This document shows positions 26,255-35,021 of a DNA stretch of 64,000 bases, in pieces (within the stretch, counting starts at the first letter, position 1; each line of letters begins with the position of its first letter). The notes under the pieces were generated by a model. That model had not been told where the DNA came from, made no database searches, and saw only the letters and a program-made list of their open reading frames with translations. Both the position numbers and the translations under genes were made by a program. Origin of the DNA: Paraburkholderia sp. BL21I4N1 (GTDB lineage: Bacteria > Pseudomonadota > Gammaproteobacteria > Burkholderiales > Burkholderiaceae); assembly GCF_002973525.1 (NCBI RefSeq), contig NZ_PVEN01000001.1, positions 744,001 through 808,000 on the forward strand, written 5' to 3'.

Positions 26255-26287
26255 ATGACCTGTCCGACCTTCCGCTGTCCGCGCTGA
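26255..26287 (+). CDS. Possible cysteine-containing leader peptide (10 aa)
   Basis: ATG at 26255, stop TGA at 26285-26287, product MTCPTFRCPR. GGAGAGAGG lies just upstream at a good distance. Two of ten codons are Cys (TGT both times). It precedes a sulfur/methionine uptake and desulfurisation operon. Cys-bearing leader peptides that sense cysteine supply are described for sulfur genes in actinobacteria. A similar role here is inference, as no attenuator hairpin was identified with certainty. Confidence 0.4.
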   Translation: MTCPTFRCPR

Positions 26288-26445
26288 TCGATTCGCGCGT
26301 CCCGTTGCTGCCGCGATGCGCCGGCTATGCCGCGCGTTGTGGTTTCCCATGCCCGATGCCGTACGGCTCACCCGAACTCAGCTCGGTCACGGCCGTCGAA
26401 TCCGCTCGCCTCGAAACGCACTACGCCTAACCCTACGAGCTCATC

Positions 26446-27291
26446 ATGCGTATTTCCTTGCCTAACGTACGGCGTTTTCTCAACGCGCCAACGCTCGCGC
26501 TGATCGGCGCGATCACGTTCAGTCTCACACTCGCTTTGTCGGCCACGCACGCCCAGGCAGCCGATTCGCCCACATTGAAAATCGGCACCGCCACCAGCCC
26601 GCAAATCGAGGCGCTCAAAGTCGCCGCGCGCGAGGCAAAAGAACAAGGTCTCGACGTAAAGATCATCGAGTTCACCGACTGGAATACGCCGAACGCCGCG
26701 CTCGCCAATAAAGACATCGACGTCAATTACTTCCAGCACATTCCGTTTCTCGAGAACGCGAAGAAGCAGGGCGGCTACAACTTCGTCGCGATCGCGCCGG
26801 GCACGATCATGAAGATCGGTTTGTACTCGAAGAAAATCAAACGCTTCGACGAATTGAAGAACGGCGCGACGGTGGCCATTGCGAACGATCCGGTCAACGG
26901 CGGCCGTGGTCTGTTGCTGCTGCAACGCGCCGGACTGATCAAGCTGACGCCGGGCATCGACTATCGCGCGACCACGCTCGACATTATCGACAACCCGAAG
27001 CATCTGAAGATCGTCCAGCTGGAAGCCTCGCAACTGGCGCGCTCGCTCGACGACGTCGATCTCGCCCAGGGCTACCCGAGTTTCATCAAGCTCGCGGGCA
27101 CGGCCGATCCGAATAGCGCATTGCTGTTCGACGGGCTGGAAAACAAGAACTACGCGATCCAATGGGTCGTGCGTCCGGAAAGCGTCAACGATCCGCGGAT
27201 TCGCAAGTTCATCGCGATCTATCAGCATTCGCCCGCCGTGCGCGCCGCGCTCGACAAAGCCTTCGGCAACCTTTACGCCGTGGCGTGGTAA
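26446..27291 (+). CDS. metQ: MetQ/NlpA-family substrate-binding protein
   Basis: 281 aa. A Sec signal peptide ends near THAQA/AD (residue 38-39) with no lipobox Cys, so the protein should be free in the periplasm rather than lipid-anchored like classical MetQ. The core matches NlpA/MetQ: LKIGTATSPQIEALKVAAREAKEQGLDVKIIEFTDWNTPNAALANKDIDVNYFQHIPFLENAKK. Ligand is methionine or another organosulfur compound. It is separated from its MetN and MetI partners by a flavin monooxygenase gene. Confidence 0.88.
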   Translation: MRISLPNVRRFLNAPTLALIGAITFSLTLALSATHAQAADSPTLKIGTATSPQIEALKVAAREAKEQGLDVKIIEFTDWNTPNAALANKDIDVNYFQHIPFLENAKKQGGYNFVAIAPGTIMKIGLYSKKIKRFDELKNGATVAIANDPVNGGRGLLLLQRAGLIKLTPGIDYRATTLDIIDNPKHLKIVQLEASQLARSLDDVDLAQGYPSFIKLAGTADPNSALLFDGLENKNYAIQWVVRPESVNDPRIRKFIAIYQHSPAVRAALDKAFGNLYAVAW

Positions 27292-27333
27292 CTGCCGCGT
27301 GTAACCGGGAGCCATGGAAAAGGGAGTCGCACG

Positions 27334-28776
27334 ATGGCGAAGAAAAAGATCCTGCTGAACGCATTCAATATGAACGCGGTCGGCCATATCAATCATGGTT
27401 TATGGACGCATCCGCGCGACCGGTCAGCGAACTACACCGATCTCGACTACTGGACGAGCCTCGCGCAGACGCTCGAGCGCGGCAAGTTCGACGGGATCTT
27501 TCTCGCGGATATCGTCGGCGTATACGACGTTTATCAAGGCGGACCGCAAACGCCGTTGCGCGAGTCGGTGCAGATTCCAATCAACGACCCGTCGCTGATC
27601 GTGCCGGCCATGGCGCACGTCACGAAGCACATCGGCTTCGGCGTCACGTCGAATCTGACTTATGAGCCGCCGTATCTGTTCGCGCGCCGCATGTCGACGC
27701 TCGATCATTTGACCAGGGGGCGGGTGGGCTGGAACATCGTGACCGGCTATCTGGACAGCGCGGCGCGCGGCATGGGACTCGCCCAGCAGATCAGTCACGA
27801 CGACCGCTACGACCGCGCCGACGATTACATGGACGTGGTCTACAAGCTGTGGGAGCAAAGCTGGGAGGACGACGCCGTGGTGCGCGACCGCGCGGCGCGC
27901 ATCTTTTCGCACCCGGACAAGGTGCACCGCGTGAAGCATGACGGTCCGTACTATTCGATCGACGCGATTCATCTCAGCGAGCCTTCGCCACAACGCACGC
28001 CGGTGTTGTATCAGGCGGGTTCGTCGAGCCGCGGTGTCGATTTCGCGGCACGTCACGCGGAATGCGTGTTTGTGGGTGGACAGAACAAGCTGTTGACGCG
28101 CTCCATTGTCGACGACATTCGCGCGCGGGCGGTGAGCTTTGGACGCGCGCCGGACGATATCAAGATCTTCGCGGGTATTACCGTGGTGGTCGGCGAAACG
28201 GAGCGCGCGGCGCGGGAAAAATTCGAGGAGTATCGCCGCTACGCGAGTGCGGAAGGCGGCATCGCGCATTTCTCCAGTTCCACCGGTATCGACTTCTCGC
28301 AATACGAGCTGGATGAACCGATTTCGTATGTGAAGACCGAGTCGATGCAGTCGGCCGTCGAAGCAATTTCGAAGAAGAGCGTGAGCGGTGTATGGACCAA
28401 GCGCAAAGTGCTGGAACAGATGACGCTCGGTGGTCGCGCGAAGCCAGTGGTCGGCTCGCCGCAGCAGATCGCCGATGAACTGGTGTCGTGGATCGACGAG
28501 GCCGGCGTGGACGGTTTCAATCTGACGCGCACCGTCATGCCCGAATCGTTCGAAGACTTCGTGAATCTGGTGGTACCCGAGTTGCAGAATCGCGGCGTCT
28601 ATAAGGAAGACTACGATCAGGCGCCCACGCTGCGAGAGAAGCTGTTCGGCGGAGGCCGTGCGCGGCTGCCGGCGGTGCATGTCGGCGCGCAGCATCGGCG
28701 GCTTGCGCAAAACAGTCCGCAAACTGGTGCGCAAGTCGGTGGCCAGGCTGACCTGCCTGTTACTGTCCAAGCCTGA
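27334..28776 (+). CDS. LLM-class flavin monooxygenase (NtaA/SnaA/DszA type)
   Basis: 480 aa, ATG at 27334, 42 bases after metQ with a GGGAG upstream. The fold is a bacterial-luciferase-like TIM barrel: [65 protein letters not shown]. Such FMNH2-dependent monooxygenases oxidise sulfones, thioethers or aminoacetates. Together with a MetNIQ transporter and an SfnB-like protein it should release sulfur from an imported organosulfur compound. The reductase partner is not in the window. The C-terminal 40 residues are a poorly conserved Gln/Ala-rich tail. Confidence 0.88.
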   Translation: MAKKKILLNAFNMNAVGHINHGLWTHPRDRSANYTDLDYWTSLAQTLERGKFDGIFLADIVGVYDVYQGGPQTPLRESVQIPINDPSLIVPAMAHVTKHIGFGVTSNLTYEPPYLFARRMSTLDHLTRGRVGWNIVTGYLDSAARGMGLAQQISHDDRYDRADDYMDVVYKLWEQSWEDDAVVRDRAARIFSHPDKVHRVKHDGPYYSIDAIHLSEPSPQRTPVLYQAGSSSRGVDFAARHAECVFVGGQNKLLTRSIVDDIRARAVSFGRAPDDIKIFAGITVVVGETERAAREKFEEYRRYASAEGGIAHFSSSTGIDFSQYELDEPISYVKTESMQSAVEAISKKSVSGVWTKRKVLEQMTLGGRAKPVVGSPQQIADELVSWIDEAGVDGFNLTRTVMPESFEDFVNLVVPELQNRGVYKEDYDQAPTLREKLFGGGRARLPAVHVGAQHRRLAQNSPQTGAQVGGQADLPVTVQA

Positions 28777-28789
28777 CAGGAGCGCTGCC

Positions 28790-29950
28790 ATGGCCCATCT
28801 TTTCGACGCCCCGCAGTTCATCGAAGACTCGCCGTCTCTCGCTCCGGATCGCGATGCGCCTCAAACGCCGGAGCACACCGCCGTGATATTCGACAACGTG
28901 AGCAAGCACTTCACGGATGCACGCGGCGCGTCGACCACGGCGCTCGCCAACGTCACGCTGAAGGTCGCGCGCGGCGAGGTGTTCGGCATTATCGGCCGCA
29001 GCGGAGCGGGCAAATCGACGCTGCTGCGGCTCGTCAACGGTCTGGAAAAGCCGGGCTCCGGTGCGGTGCGCGTGAACGGCGTGAGCGTCGGCGAACTCGA
29101 CGAGCGCGAACTCGTGGCATTGCGCCGGCGCATCGGCATGGTGTTTCAGCACTTCAATCTGCTCTCCGCGAAAACAGTGCGGGAAAACATTGCGTTACCG
29201 CTGAAAATCGCGGGCGTGCCGAAAGCCGAGATCGACACCAAAGTGACCGCGCTGCTCGAACTGGTGGGGTTGTCCGCTAAACGCGACGCTTATCCGGCGA
29301 GCTTGTCGGGCGGTCAGAAACAGCGGGTCGGCATTGCGCGAGCGCTGGTCACGGACCCGGACATTCTGTTGTGCGACGAGGCCACCTCCGCGCTCGATCC
29401 GGAAACGACGCAGGCCATTCTCGCGTTGCTGCGCGACATCAACCGGCGGCTCGGTTTGACTATCGTGCTGATCACGCACGAAATGCAGGTGATTCGTGAA
29501 GTCTGCGACACGGTCGCCGTGATCGAGCGCGGCGCCGTGGTGGAAAACGGCCCGGTCTGGCGTGTGTTCGGCGATCCGCAGCACGTCGCGACGCGCGCGT
29601 TGCTGCGCACGCTGGTGCAAGATTTGCCCGCGGACCTGGCGGAACGGATCAAGCCATTGCACGACCTCGCGCAGACCGATGCGCGGATTCTGCTGGACGT
29701 GCGCTTCACCGGCGCCGACGCGCACGAGCCGGATATCGGCGGCCTCACTTCGGCGCTGAGCAGCCAGGGCGGTAGCGTCCGTTTCGTGCATGGCAGCATC
29801 GACCGGATACAAGGGCATGCGCAAGGGCGGCTGGTGGTGTCGGCGCAAGTGCGGGAAAGCGCGGACAGTACCGTGCAAAAGCAGATCGCGGCATTGCTTG
29901 AACGCGCGCGCCGCTATGCGAACCATGTCGAGGTATTGGGCTATGTCTGA
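28790..29950 (+). CDS. metN: MetN-type ABC transporter ATP-binding protein
   Basis: 386 aa from the ATG at 28790, with ACAGGAG upstream. Walker A GRSGAGKS (69-76), signature LSGGQ (172-176) and Walker B DILLCDE (191-197) are intact. A C-terminal NIL ligand-sensing domain follows (residues 300-386, [17 protein letters not shown]...). In MetN the NIL domain lets cytoplasmic methionine inhibit transport. An N-terminal extension of about 30 residues precedes the ABC domain. It overlaps metI by 8 bases. Confidence 0.93.
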   Translation: MAHLFDAPQFIEDSPSLAPDRDAPQTPEHTAVIFDNVSKHFTDARGASTTALANVTLKVARGEVFGIIGRSGAGKSTLLRLVNGLEKPGSGAVRVNGVSVGELDERELVALRRRIGMVFQHFNLLSAKTVRENIALPLKIAGVPKAEIDTKVTALLELVGLSAKRDAYPASLSGGQKQRVGIARALVTDPDILLCDEATSALDPETTQAILALLRDINRRLGLTIVLITHEMQVIREVCDTVAVIERGAVVENGPVWRVFGDPQHVATRALLRTLVQDLPADLAERIKPLHDLAQTDARILLDVRFTGADAHEPDIGGLTSALSSQGGSVRFVHGSIDRIQGHAQGRLVVSAQVRESADSTVQKQIAALLERARRYANHVEVLGYV

Positions 29951-30599
29951 CTTGTGGCTCTCCGAACTGGCCGATGCGATTCGCGACACGATCGTCATGG
30001 TGGGCGTGTCCGCGTTTTTCGCGGCATTGATCGGCATACCGTTGGCGCTGTTGCTGGTTACCACGACGCGCGGCGGTATCTGCGAGAAGCGCGCGGTGAA
30101 CGGCGTGCTCGGCGCGCTGGTCAATGCGTTCCGCTCCACACCGTTCATCATTCTGCTGGTGGCGCTGTTGCCGCTGACGCGTTGGCTGATCGGCACCACG
30201 ATCGGCGTCTGGGCGGCGATCGTGCCGCTCAGCATCGCGGCGATTCCGTTCTTCGCACGTGTCGCCGAAGTGAGCCTGCGCGAAGTGGACCGCGGTTTGA
30301 TCGAGGCTGCGCAAGCCATGGGTGCGCAGCGTCGGCATATCGTCTGGCATGTGCTGTTGCCTGAGGCGTTGCCGGGCATACTCGGCGGTTTCACCATTAC
30401 CGTGGTGGCCATGATCGGTTCGTCGGCGATGGCGGGCGCGGTCGGCGCGGGTGGCCTCGGCGATCTGGCGATCCGTTACGGCTACCAGCGTTTCGATACG
30501 ACGGTGATGGTGACGGTGATCGTCCTGCTGATCGCGATCGTGACGGCGGTGCAGTTCGCCGGTGACCGGCTCGTTAGACGCTTCGCTCAACGCGCGTGA
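29943..30599 (+). CDS. metI: MetI-type ABC transporter permease
   Basis: 218 aa from the ATG at 29943, inside the end of metN. It has about five membrane helices and the MetI EAA loop ([33 protein letters not shown]). It forms the inner-membrane channel for the MetQ ligand. Its stop (TGA at 30597-30599) overlaps a GTG of the next gene. Confidence 0.93.
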   Translation: MSDLWLSELADAIRDTIVMVGVSAFFAALIGIPLALLLVTTTRGGICEKRAVNGVLGALVNAFRSTPFIILLVALLPLTRWLIGTTIGVWAAIVPLSIAAIPFFARVAEVSLREVDRGLIEAAQAMGAQRRHIVWHVLLPEALPGILGGFTITVVAMIGSSAMAGAVGAGGLGDLAIRYGYQRFDTTVMVTVIVLLIAIVTAVQFAGDRLVRRFAQRA

Positions 30600-30634
30600 G
30601 CGAAGGCCGCTTAATTTATCTAAACGGACACAGG

Positions 30635-31837
30635 ATGAACGACCCTCGCCCAACCGCGGCACTGCACACCCGCGACGCCTTCACTGCACCGGTGGCGAGT
30701 GACCTTGCCGGTTTGCTCGACGCCTTGCGCGCGAGCGCGGCGCGGCGCGATCGAGACGGCGGCCATGCCGCGCAGGAAAAGCAATGGATTGCCGAGGCCG
30801 GGCTGCTGACGCTCGCGGTGCCGCGCGAATTCGGCGGCGCGGGTGCGCGTTGGCCCGAGATCTACGAGACGATCCGGCGGATCGCGCGCGTCGACAGCGC
30901 GCTTGCGCATTTGCTGGGCTTCACCTGCCTGCAGGTGGTGAGCGTCAACGTGTGGGGCAATCCCGCGCAACGTGACCGCTATCTGCGCGGTACCGTTGAA
31001 CACCGCTGGTGGTGGGGCAACGCGGTCAATCCGCTCGATACCCGGCTGGTTGCGAGCGCAACCAGTGGTGGCGGGTATCTGCTCGACGGACAGAAAGGCT
31101 TTTGCTCCGGCACCCGCGGCTCGCACATGATGACGGTGTCCGCGCACGACCCCGTCACCGGCAAACCGGTGTTCGCCGTCGTGCCGACCGCGCGTGAGGG
31201 CATCACCGTGCATGAAGACTGGGATCCGATCGGCCAGCGGCAGACCGACAGCGGCAGCGTTTCGTTCGCGAGGGTCGTAGTCGAACCGCACGAAGTGTTG
31301 CACCGAGCCGACACGCCGTACGCGAGTTTGCGCACGCTGATCTCGCAGCAGGTGTTGATCAATCTGTTTGTAGGCATTGCGCAAGGTGCGCTCGAAGAAG
31401 CGCGCGTGTACGTGACCCAGCATGGCCGGCCGTGGATCAGCTCCGGTGTCGATAAAGCCACCGACGATCCTTATCTGATCCAGCGTTTCGGCGAGATGCG
31501 TTTGCAGACGGTGAGCGCCGAAGCATTGGCCACGCGCGCCGCCTATGCACTCGACGACGCGTGGCAGCAAGGTACCTCGCTCACGGCGGAAACGCGCGCG
31601 CAGGTTGCGCTCGCAACTTCGGAGGCGAAGATCGTCGCGCACCGCGCGGCGCTTGACGTCAGCGAACAACTCTTCGACGCCTGTGGTGCGCGCGCCACGC
31701 ATGGGCCGCTCGCGCTCGATCGTTTTTGGCGCAACGCACGAGTCCACACGTTGCACGATCCGCTCGACTATCGGATCCGCGACGTCGGTCGCTACGCACT
31801 GAGTGGGACATTGCCGGAGGTTTCTTTGTACACTTGA
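30635..31837 (+). CDS. SfnB/DszC-like acyl-CoA dehydrogenase family monooxygenase
   Basis: 400 aa from the ATG at 30635 (CACAGG upstream); an alternative GTG at 30596 overlaps the metI stop. The acyl-CoA dehydrogenase fold is seen in VPREFGGAGARWPEIYETIRRIARVDSALAHLLGF, GNAVNPLDTRL, GQKGFCSGTRGSHMMTVSA and the C-terminal FDACGARATHGPLALDRFWRNARVHTLHDPLDYRIRDVG. The last motif is characteristic of the SfnB/DszC branch, flavin enzymes of organosulfur use rather than fatty-acid oxidation. It is the last gene of the sulfur operon. Confidence 0.88.
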   Translation: MNDPRPTAALHTRDAFTAPVASDLAGLLDALRASAARRDRDGGHAAQEKQWIAEAGLLTLAVPREFGGAGARWPEIYETIRRIARVDSALAHLLGFTCLQVVSVNVWGNPAQRDRYLRGTVEHRWWWGNAVNPLDTRLVASATSGGGYLLDGQKGFCSGTRGSHMMTVSAHDPVTGKPVFAVVPTAREGITVHEDWDPIGQRQTDSGSVSFARVVVEPHEVLHRADTPYASLRTLISQQVLINLFVGIAQGALEEARVYVTQHGRPWISSGVDKATDDPYLIQRFGEMRLQTVSAEALATRAAYALDDAWQQGTSLTAETRAQVALATSEAKIVAHRAALDVSEQLFDACGARATHGPLALDRFWRNARVHTLHDPLDYRIRDVGRYALSGTLPEVSLYT

Positions 31838-31845
31838 GGCGGCCC

Positions 31846-31870
31846 GCGGCGCCTCGATACGAGGCGCCGC
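31846..31870 (+). terminator. Hairpin between the sulfur operon and mntH
   Basis: GCGGCGCCTCG (31846-31856) and CGAGGCGCCGC (31860-31870) form a perfect 11-bp stem with an ATA loop, followed by ACTTT. It probably ends the sulfur operon, although it sits only 28 bases before the mntH start and could instead lie in its leader. Confidence 0.6.
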
Positions 31871-31898
31871 ACTTTATCCTCCTCGAGAGATTCCACGC

Positions 31899-33227
31899 TT
31901 GCAGTTCAAACTACCCACCACCGCCACGGCGCCGTTTTGCCCATCCGAGGTGCAAGGCTCGGTCGCCATTACGCAAGGCGCGCCGTTCTGGAAAAAGATT
32001 TTGCAATTCGCCGGTCCCGGTCTGCTGATTTCGATCGGCTACATGGACCCCGGCAACTGGGCGACCGACATCGAAGCCGGCTCGCGCTATGGTTACAGTC
32101 TGCTGTTCGTCGTCGTGCTGTCGAGTCTCGCGGCCATTGCACTTCAATGCCTGAGCATGCGACTGGGCATCGCGACCGGGCGTGACCTTGCGCAACTGTC
32201 GAGTGCGCGTTATTCACCGGCGGTGGCGCGCTTTCAATGGGTGCTCGCGGAAGTGTCGATCGTGGCGTGCGATCTGGCCGAAGTGCTCGGCGGTGCGCTC
32301 GCCTTCCACCTGCTGTTCAAATGCTCGCTGACCACCGGCGTGCTGCTGACCGCGTTCGATACGCTGATCGTGCTCGGCCTGAAAGGCAAGAATTTCCGCG
32401 ACCTCGAAGCGATCATGCTCGGCCTGATCGCGACCATCGGCGTGGGGTACATCGTCGAACTCGCGCTCGTGAAGCCGCATTGGCCGTCGGTTGCGTTGGG
32501 GCTGATTCCGTCGTGGCAGGCGCTCAGTTCGCGCGAGCCGTTGTATCTGGCGATCGGCATTCTCGGCGCGACCGTCATGCCACATAACCTCTACCTGCAT
32601 TCGTCAATCGTGCAGACGCGCGCGGTAAAGCGCGACCCCGCCAGCATCCGCTCGGCGATCGGCATGTCGCGGCTCGATACGATCGTGTCGCTGGTGATCG
32701 CGCTGCTCATCAACATGGCGATTCTGATTCTCGCCGCCGCCGCGTTTCATGCCAATGGCCATACCCAGGTCACTGAAATCGAAGACGCTTACAAGCTGCT
32801 TGCGCCGATCGTCGGCACCGGCTTCGCGGCGGTGCTGTTCGCCATCGCACTGCTCGCGTCGGGACAAAGCTCCACCTTTACCGGCACGGTCGCGGGGCAG
32901 GTCATCATGGAAGGCTTCCTGAACCTGAAAATTCCATGCTGGCAGCGCCGCTTCATCACCCGCGCGCTCGCGCTCATTCCCGCGTTGATCGGTGTGCAGA
33001 TGATGGGCAACGGCGCGGTCGGCAAGTTGCTGGTCGCCAGCCAGGTCGTGTTGAGCCTGCAATTGCCGTTCGCGCTTTATCCGCTGATCAGGATGACAGG
33101 CGATCGTTCCTTGATGGGGGAATTCGCCAATACGCTGCTGACGCGATTCGTCGCGTGGACGCTGTTCGTGGTGATCAGCGCGGCGAACTTATGGCTGGTG
33201 GTGCAGACGATCGGATTGATCGGCTGA
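31899..33227 (+). CDS. mntH: Nramp-family divalent metal transporter MntH
   Basis: 442 aa if the TTG at 31899 is the start (GAGAGA about 9 nt upstream); no good ATG lies nearby and the frame is open further upstream only through overlap with the previous gene. Nramp hallmarks are present: metal-binding DPGN in TM1 (residues 50-53, GYMDPGNWATDIEAGSRYGYSLL) and MPHNLYLHSSIVQTR in TM6. It is a proton-coupled importer of Mn2+ and Fe2+ in the inner membrane. No MntR/Fur box was recognised. Confidence 0.9.
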   Translation: MQFKLPTTATAPFCPSEVQGSVAITQGAPFWKKILQFAGPGLLISIGYMDPGNWATDIEAGSRYGYSLLFVVVLSSLAAIALQCLSMRLGIATGRDLAQLSSARYSPAVARFQWVLAEVSIVACDLAEVLGGALAFHLLFKCSLTTGVLLTAFDTLIVLGLKGKNFRDLEAIMLGLIATIGVGYIVELALVKPHWPSVALGLIPSWQALSSREPLYLAIGILGATVMPHNLYLHSSIVQTRAVKRDPASIRSAIGMSRLDTIVSLVIALLINMAILILAAAAFHANGHTQVTEIEDAYKLLAPIVGTGFAAVLFAIALLASGQSSTFTGTVAGQVIMEGFLNLKIPCWQRRFITRALALIPALIGVQMMGNGAVGKLLVASQVVLSLQLPFALYPLIRMTGDRSLMGEFANTLLTRFVAWTLFVVISAANLWLVVQTIGLIG

Positions 33228-33296
33228 GTCGATGTCTCAAACCGGCGCCGTGTGAAGTGTCGTGGCGTCGCGACAAATCCGACGCAGAAAAAAACA

Positions 33297-33320
33297 AAGG
33301 TCCGCTCAATGGCGGACCTT
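33297..33320. terminator. Bidirectional terminator mntH / flhC
   Basis: AAGGTCCGC (33297-33305) and GCGGACCTT (33312-33320) flank a 6-base loop. The plus side continues CTGTTTTTC, the minus side TGTTTTTTTC, so it can stop transcripts from both convergent units. Confidence 0.85.
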
Positions 33321-33379
33321 CTGTTTTTCAGGCTTCGGTTCGAGTCGGGCCGGACCAGCCCGCGTCGAATAACTTCAAC

Positions 33380-33949
33380 TCAGGCGGCTTGCGCGATCTG
33401 CGCGGCTTCGAGCGCTTCCTGGCGAGCGGCTGCCGCCTTCTTAGTCTTGCCGGCGCGCGACGGCGGCTGGCAAGCACCGCACACGACGTTGTGCTGCAGG
33501 TCGTGCTTGTGCGCGACGAACTTGCCGGTACAACGGCAGCACTTGGTCAACTGCAGAATGTCGGCGTCGAAGAAACGCACCAGCGTCCAGGCGCGCGTCA
33601 GATCCAGCACCGGTTCGGATTCGCTGTGCTGGCAATGCTCCAGATACAGCCGATACCCTTTGGTCAGCGCGTCCAGATGCGAGCAACGCGCTTCGTTCTT
33701 CAGGAACAGGTAGGTGTTGTAGAACAACGATGCGTGGATGTTCGCCAGCCACGTCATATACCAGTCCGCCGAGAAGGGCAGCATGCCCTTGGGTGGCGAT
33801 ACGCCCTTGACCTCGCGGTACAGGCGAATCATGCGGTCGCGCGAGAGCGTCAATTCACTTTCGAGCACCTGCATACGGGCGCCCAGTTCGATCAGCGCGA
33901 TCGCACGGAATACCTCTTGTGCGTCTTCCGTCAGGCTACGCTTGAGCAT
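33380..33949 (-). CDS. flhC: Flagellar master regulator subunit FlhC
   Basis: 189 aa from the ATG at 33949, with GAGG 8 nt upstream; a GTG three codons earlier would sit on that ribosome site. FlhC hallmarks: ALIELGARMQVLESELTLSRDRMIRLYREVKGVSPPKGMLPFSADWYMTWLANIHASLF and the zinc Cys pairs CCRC...CGAC. FlhC forms a heterohexamer with FlhD to activate class II flagellar genes. It lies 14 bases after flhD. No motAB or che genes follow; the next gene is the convergent mntH. Confidence 0.95.
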   Translation of the reverse strand: MLKRSLTEDAQEVFRAIALIELGARMQVLESELTLSRDRMIRLYREVKGVSPPKGMLPFSADWYMTWLANIHASLFYNTYLFLKNEARCSHLDALTKGYRLYLEHCQHSESEPVLDLTRAWTLVRFFDADILQLTKCCRCTGKFVAHKHDLQHNVVCGACQPPSRAGKTKKAAAARQEALEAAQIAQAA

Positions 33950-33963
33950 TGTCGTCACCTCGA

Positions 33964-34284
33964 TTAAGCAAACTGCTCAGCAGGTTGGCCTGCCAGCAAG
34001 ATTGCCGCGTGAGTCGGTGCAACAGCGGCGTGCTTCGTGGTTTGCGTCAACGCCGACAACATGGCGTGGTCGTTGAAGCGGAAAAAGCACAAAAGCTGAT
34101 CGGAAGCGGCCAGCTTGACGATCTGCGCGAGCGACAAGCCCGCCAGCAAATCAGCCAGTTCCGACGACAGACCGAGACGGAACATGCCGACCGGTTTGTC
34201 CTCACGCAACATACGTTGCGCAAGCATGATGTAAGACAAGTTAATCTCGCGGATTGAATCCAGCGTCTCGCTGCTACGGTCCAT
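33964..34284 (-). CDS. flhD: Flagellar master regulator subunit FlhD
   Basis: 106 aa: MDRSSETLDSIREINLSYIMLAQRMLREDK at the N-terminus and LLAGLSLAQIVKLAASDQLLCFFRF match FlhD. It forms the dimeric core of FlhD4C2. It is the first gene of the flhDC operon, with a strong sigma-70 promoter about 155 bases upstream and a long, repeat-bearing control region. The ribosome site before the ATG is weak (AGAGAAA). Confidence 0.95.
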   Translation of the reverse strand: MDRSSETLDSIREINLSYIMLAQRMLREDKPVGMFRLGLSSELADLLAGLSLAQIVKLAASDQLLCFFRFNDHAMLSALTQTTKHAAVAPTHAAILLAGQPAEQFA

Positions 34285-34418
34285 TTTCTCTGTTTCCGAA
34301 GCCCCGAATTACTATGTCGGCATTTTTTGCCGTTATGTCTTTTCTGCCTCGCCGGAAACGATAACCTCCGGCTACATGTCACCGACCTGATACAGATGGC
34401 GACCTTTTGATACATCGC

Positions 34419-34433
34419 GTTACATTTCGTAAC
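34419..34433. promoter_or_regulatory. Inverted repeat GTTAC-N5-GTAAC at the flhD start site
   Basis: GTTAC 34419-34423, spacer ATTTC, GTAAC 34429-34433. It lies at about +6 to +20 of the predicted flhD transcript, a position suited to repression. Confidence 0.45.
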
Positions 34434-34445
34434 AGCTTGGGACGA

Positions 34446-34474
34446 ATTGTATGAAGGGCAAAACAAGAAATCAA
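34446..34474 (-). promoter_or_regulatory. Sigma-70 promoter of flhDC
   Basis: On the minus strand TTGATT (34474-34469), 17 bases, TACAAT (34451-34446). Both hexamers are near consensus with ideal spacing; the start is near 34439, leaving a leader of about 155 bases. Confidence 0.65.
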
Positions 34475-34778
34475 TCCCTTCTCTAAAAAATATCTCAAAA
34501 AGATACATCAAATTTCGGTAACTCTTTCACGGTGCCGTAATAGTCAATGCTTTGCGGATTTTTTGCCGTCTTAAATTTTTGTCTGATCCATGGAAACCCT
34601 TGTCCAGTGGGGATCCAACTTAATCATATGAACAAATCGCGGAGTGCGCTCGCGATGCGGTAATTTGCGCTGAGGCAAGAAAGGAAACAGAAAGCGAGCG
34701 CAATATTAAGTAATATATACCGCTCGCCGGAGGTGCTAGAGGGACAAATCGAAGGTGTAACGGGGTGGTGCGGCCCCA

Positions 34779-34804
34779 GTTACAAACCTGGGCGCATTTG
34801 TAAC
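34779..34804. promoter_or_regulatory. Inverted repeat GTTACAAA-N10-TTTGTAAC
   Basis: Perfect 8-bp arms (34779-34786; 34797-34804), with further GTAAC copies at 34757 and 34812. A candidate operator for flhDC or a structured leader. Confidence 0.5.
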
Positions 34805-35021
34805 GTCTTACGTAACGTTTAGCAGGGGACTGTCGAACGCGTTCGACTCGGTGGCTGAAGCGGGGGGCGCGGACGGCACGCCGAGCATGTAGCCGGGAAC
34901 GCGACGGCGAGCCGGATCTGGCTGTGCAGGCTGCCTGACACAATGCGGCTGAAGCGCGCGCCGATGTTACAACCACACGCCAGGCGGGCGCTGTAGCCGG
35001 GCGACCTCGCGTGAGGATCTG

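Larger units (their letters stand above)
26128..26445. other. Intergenic leader region of the sulfur operon
   Basis: This 318-base stretch has no long gene. The first third is pyrimidine-rich on the plus strand. It contains a promoter candidate (26199-26227) and a 10-codon reading frame with a strong ribosome site (26255-26287). The remaining 158 bases before metQ show no obvious intrinsic terminator. Confidence 0.6.
34285..35021. other. Long flhDC control region
   Basis: These 737 bases hold no convincing gene. The part next to flhD is strikingly AT-rich. It holds a sigma-70 promoter (34446-34474), a GTTAC-N5-GTAAC repeat just downstream of the predicted start (34419-34433) and a GTTACAAA-N10-TTTGTAAC repeat (34779-34804). 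The GTTAC/GTAAC pentamer occurs seven times (34419, 34429, 34757, 34779, 34800, 34812, 34966), about one being expected by chance. This suggests several binding sites of one regulator. Confidence 0.6.

Noticed and set aside
26446..27291. Calling the MetQ-like protein a lipoprotein
   Set aside because: No Cys is present near the signal-peptide end; the cleavage site looks like ordinary signal peptidase I.
34514..35021. A small gene in the far part of the flhDC upstream region (for example a frame at 34620-34976, minus)
   Set aside because: The product is Arg/Ser-rich with no ribosome site or family, and the region has regulatory repeats and AT-rich composition instead.
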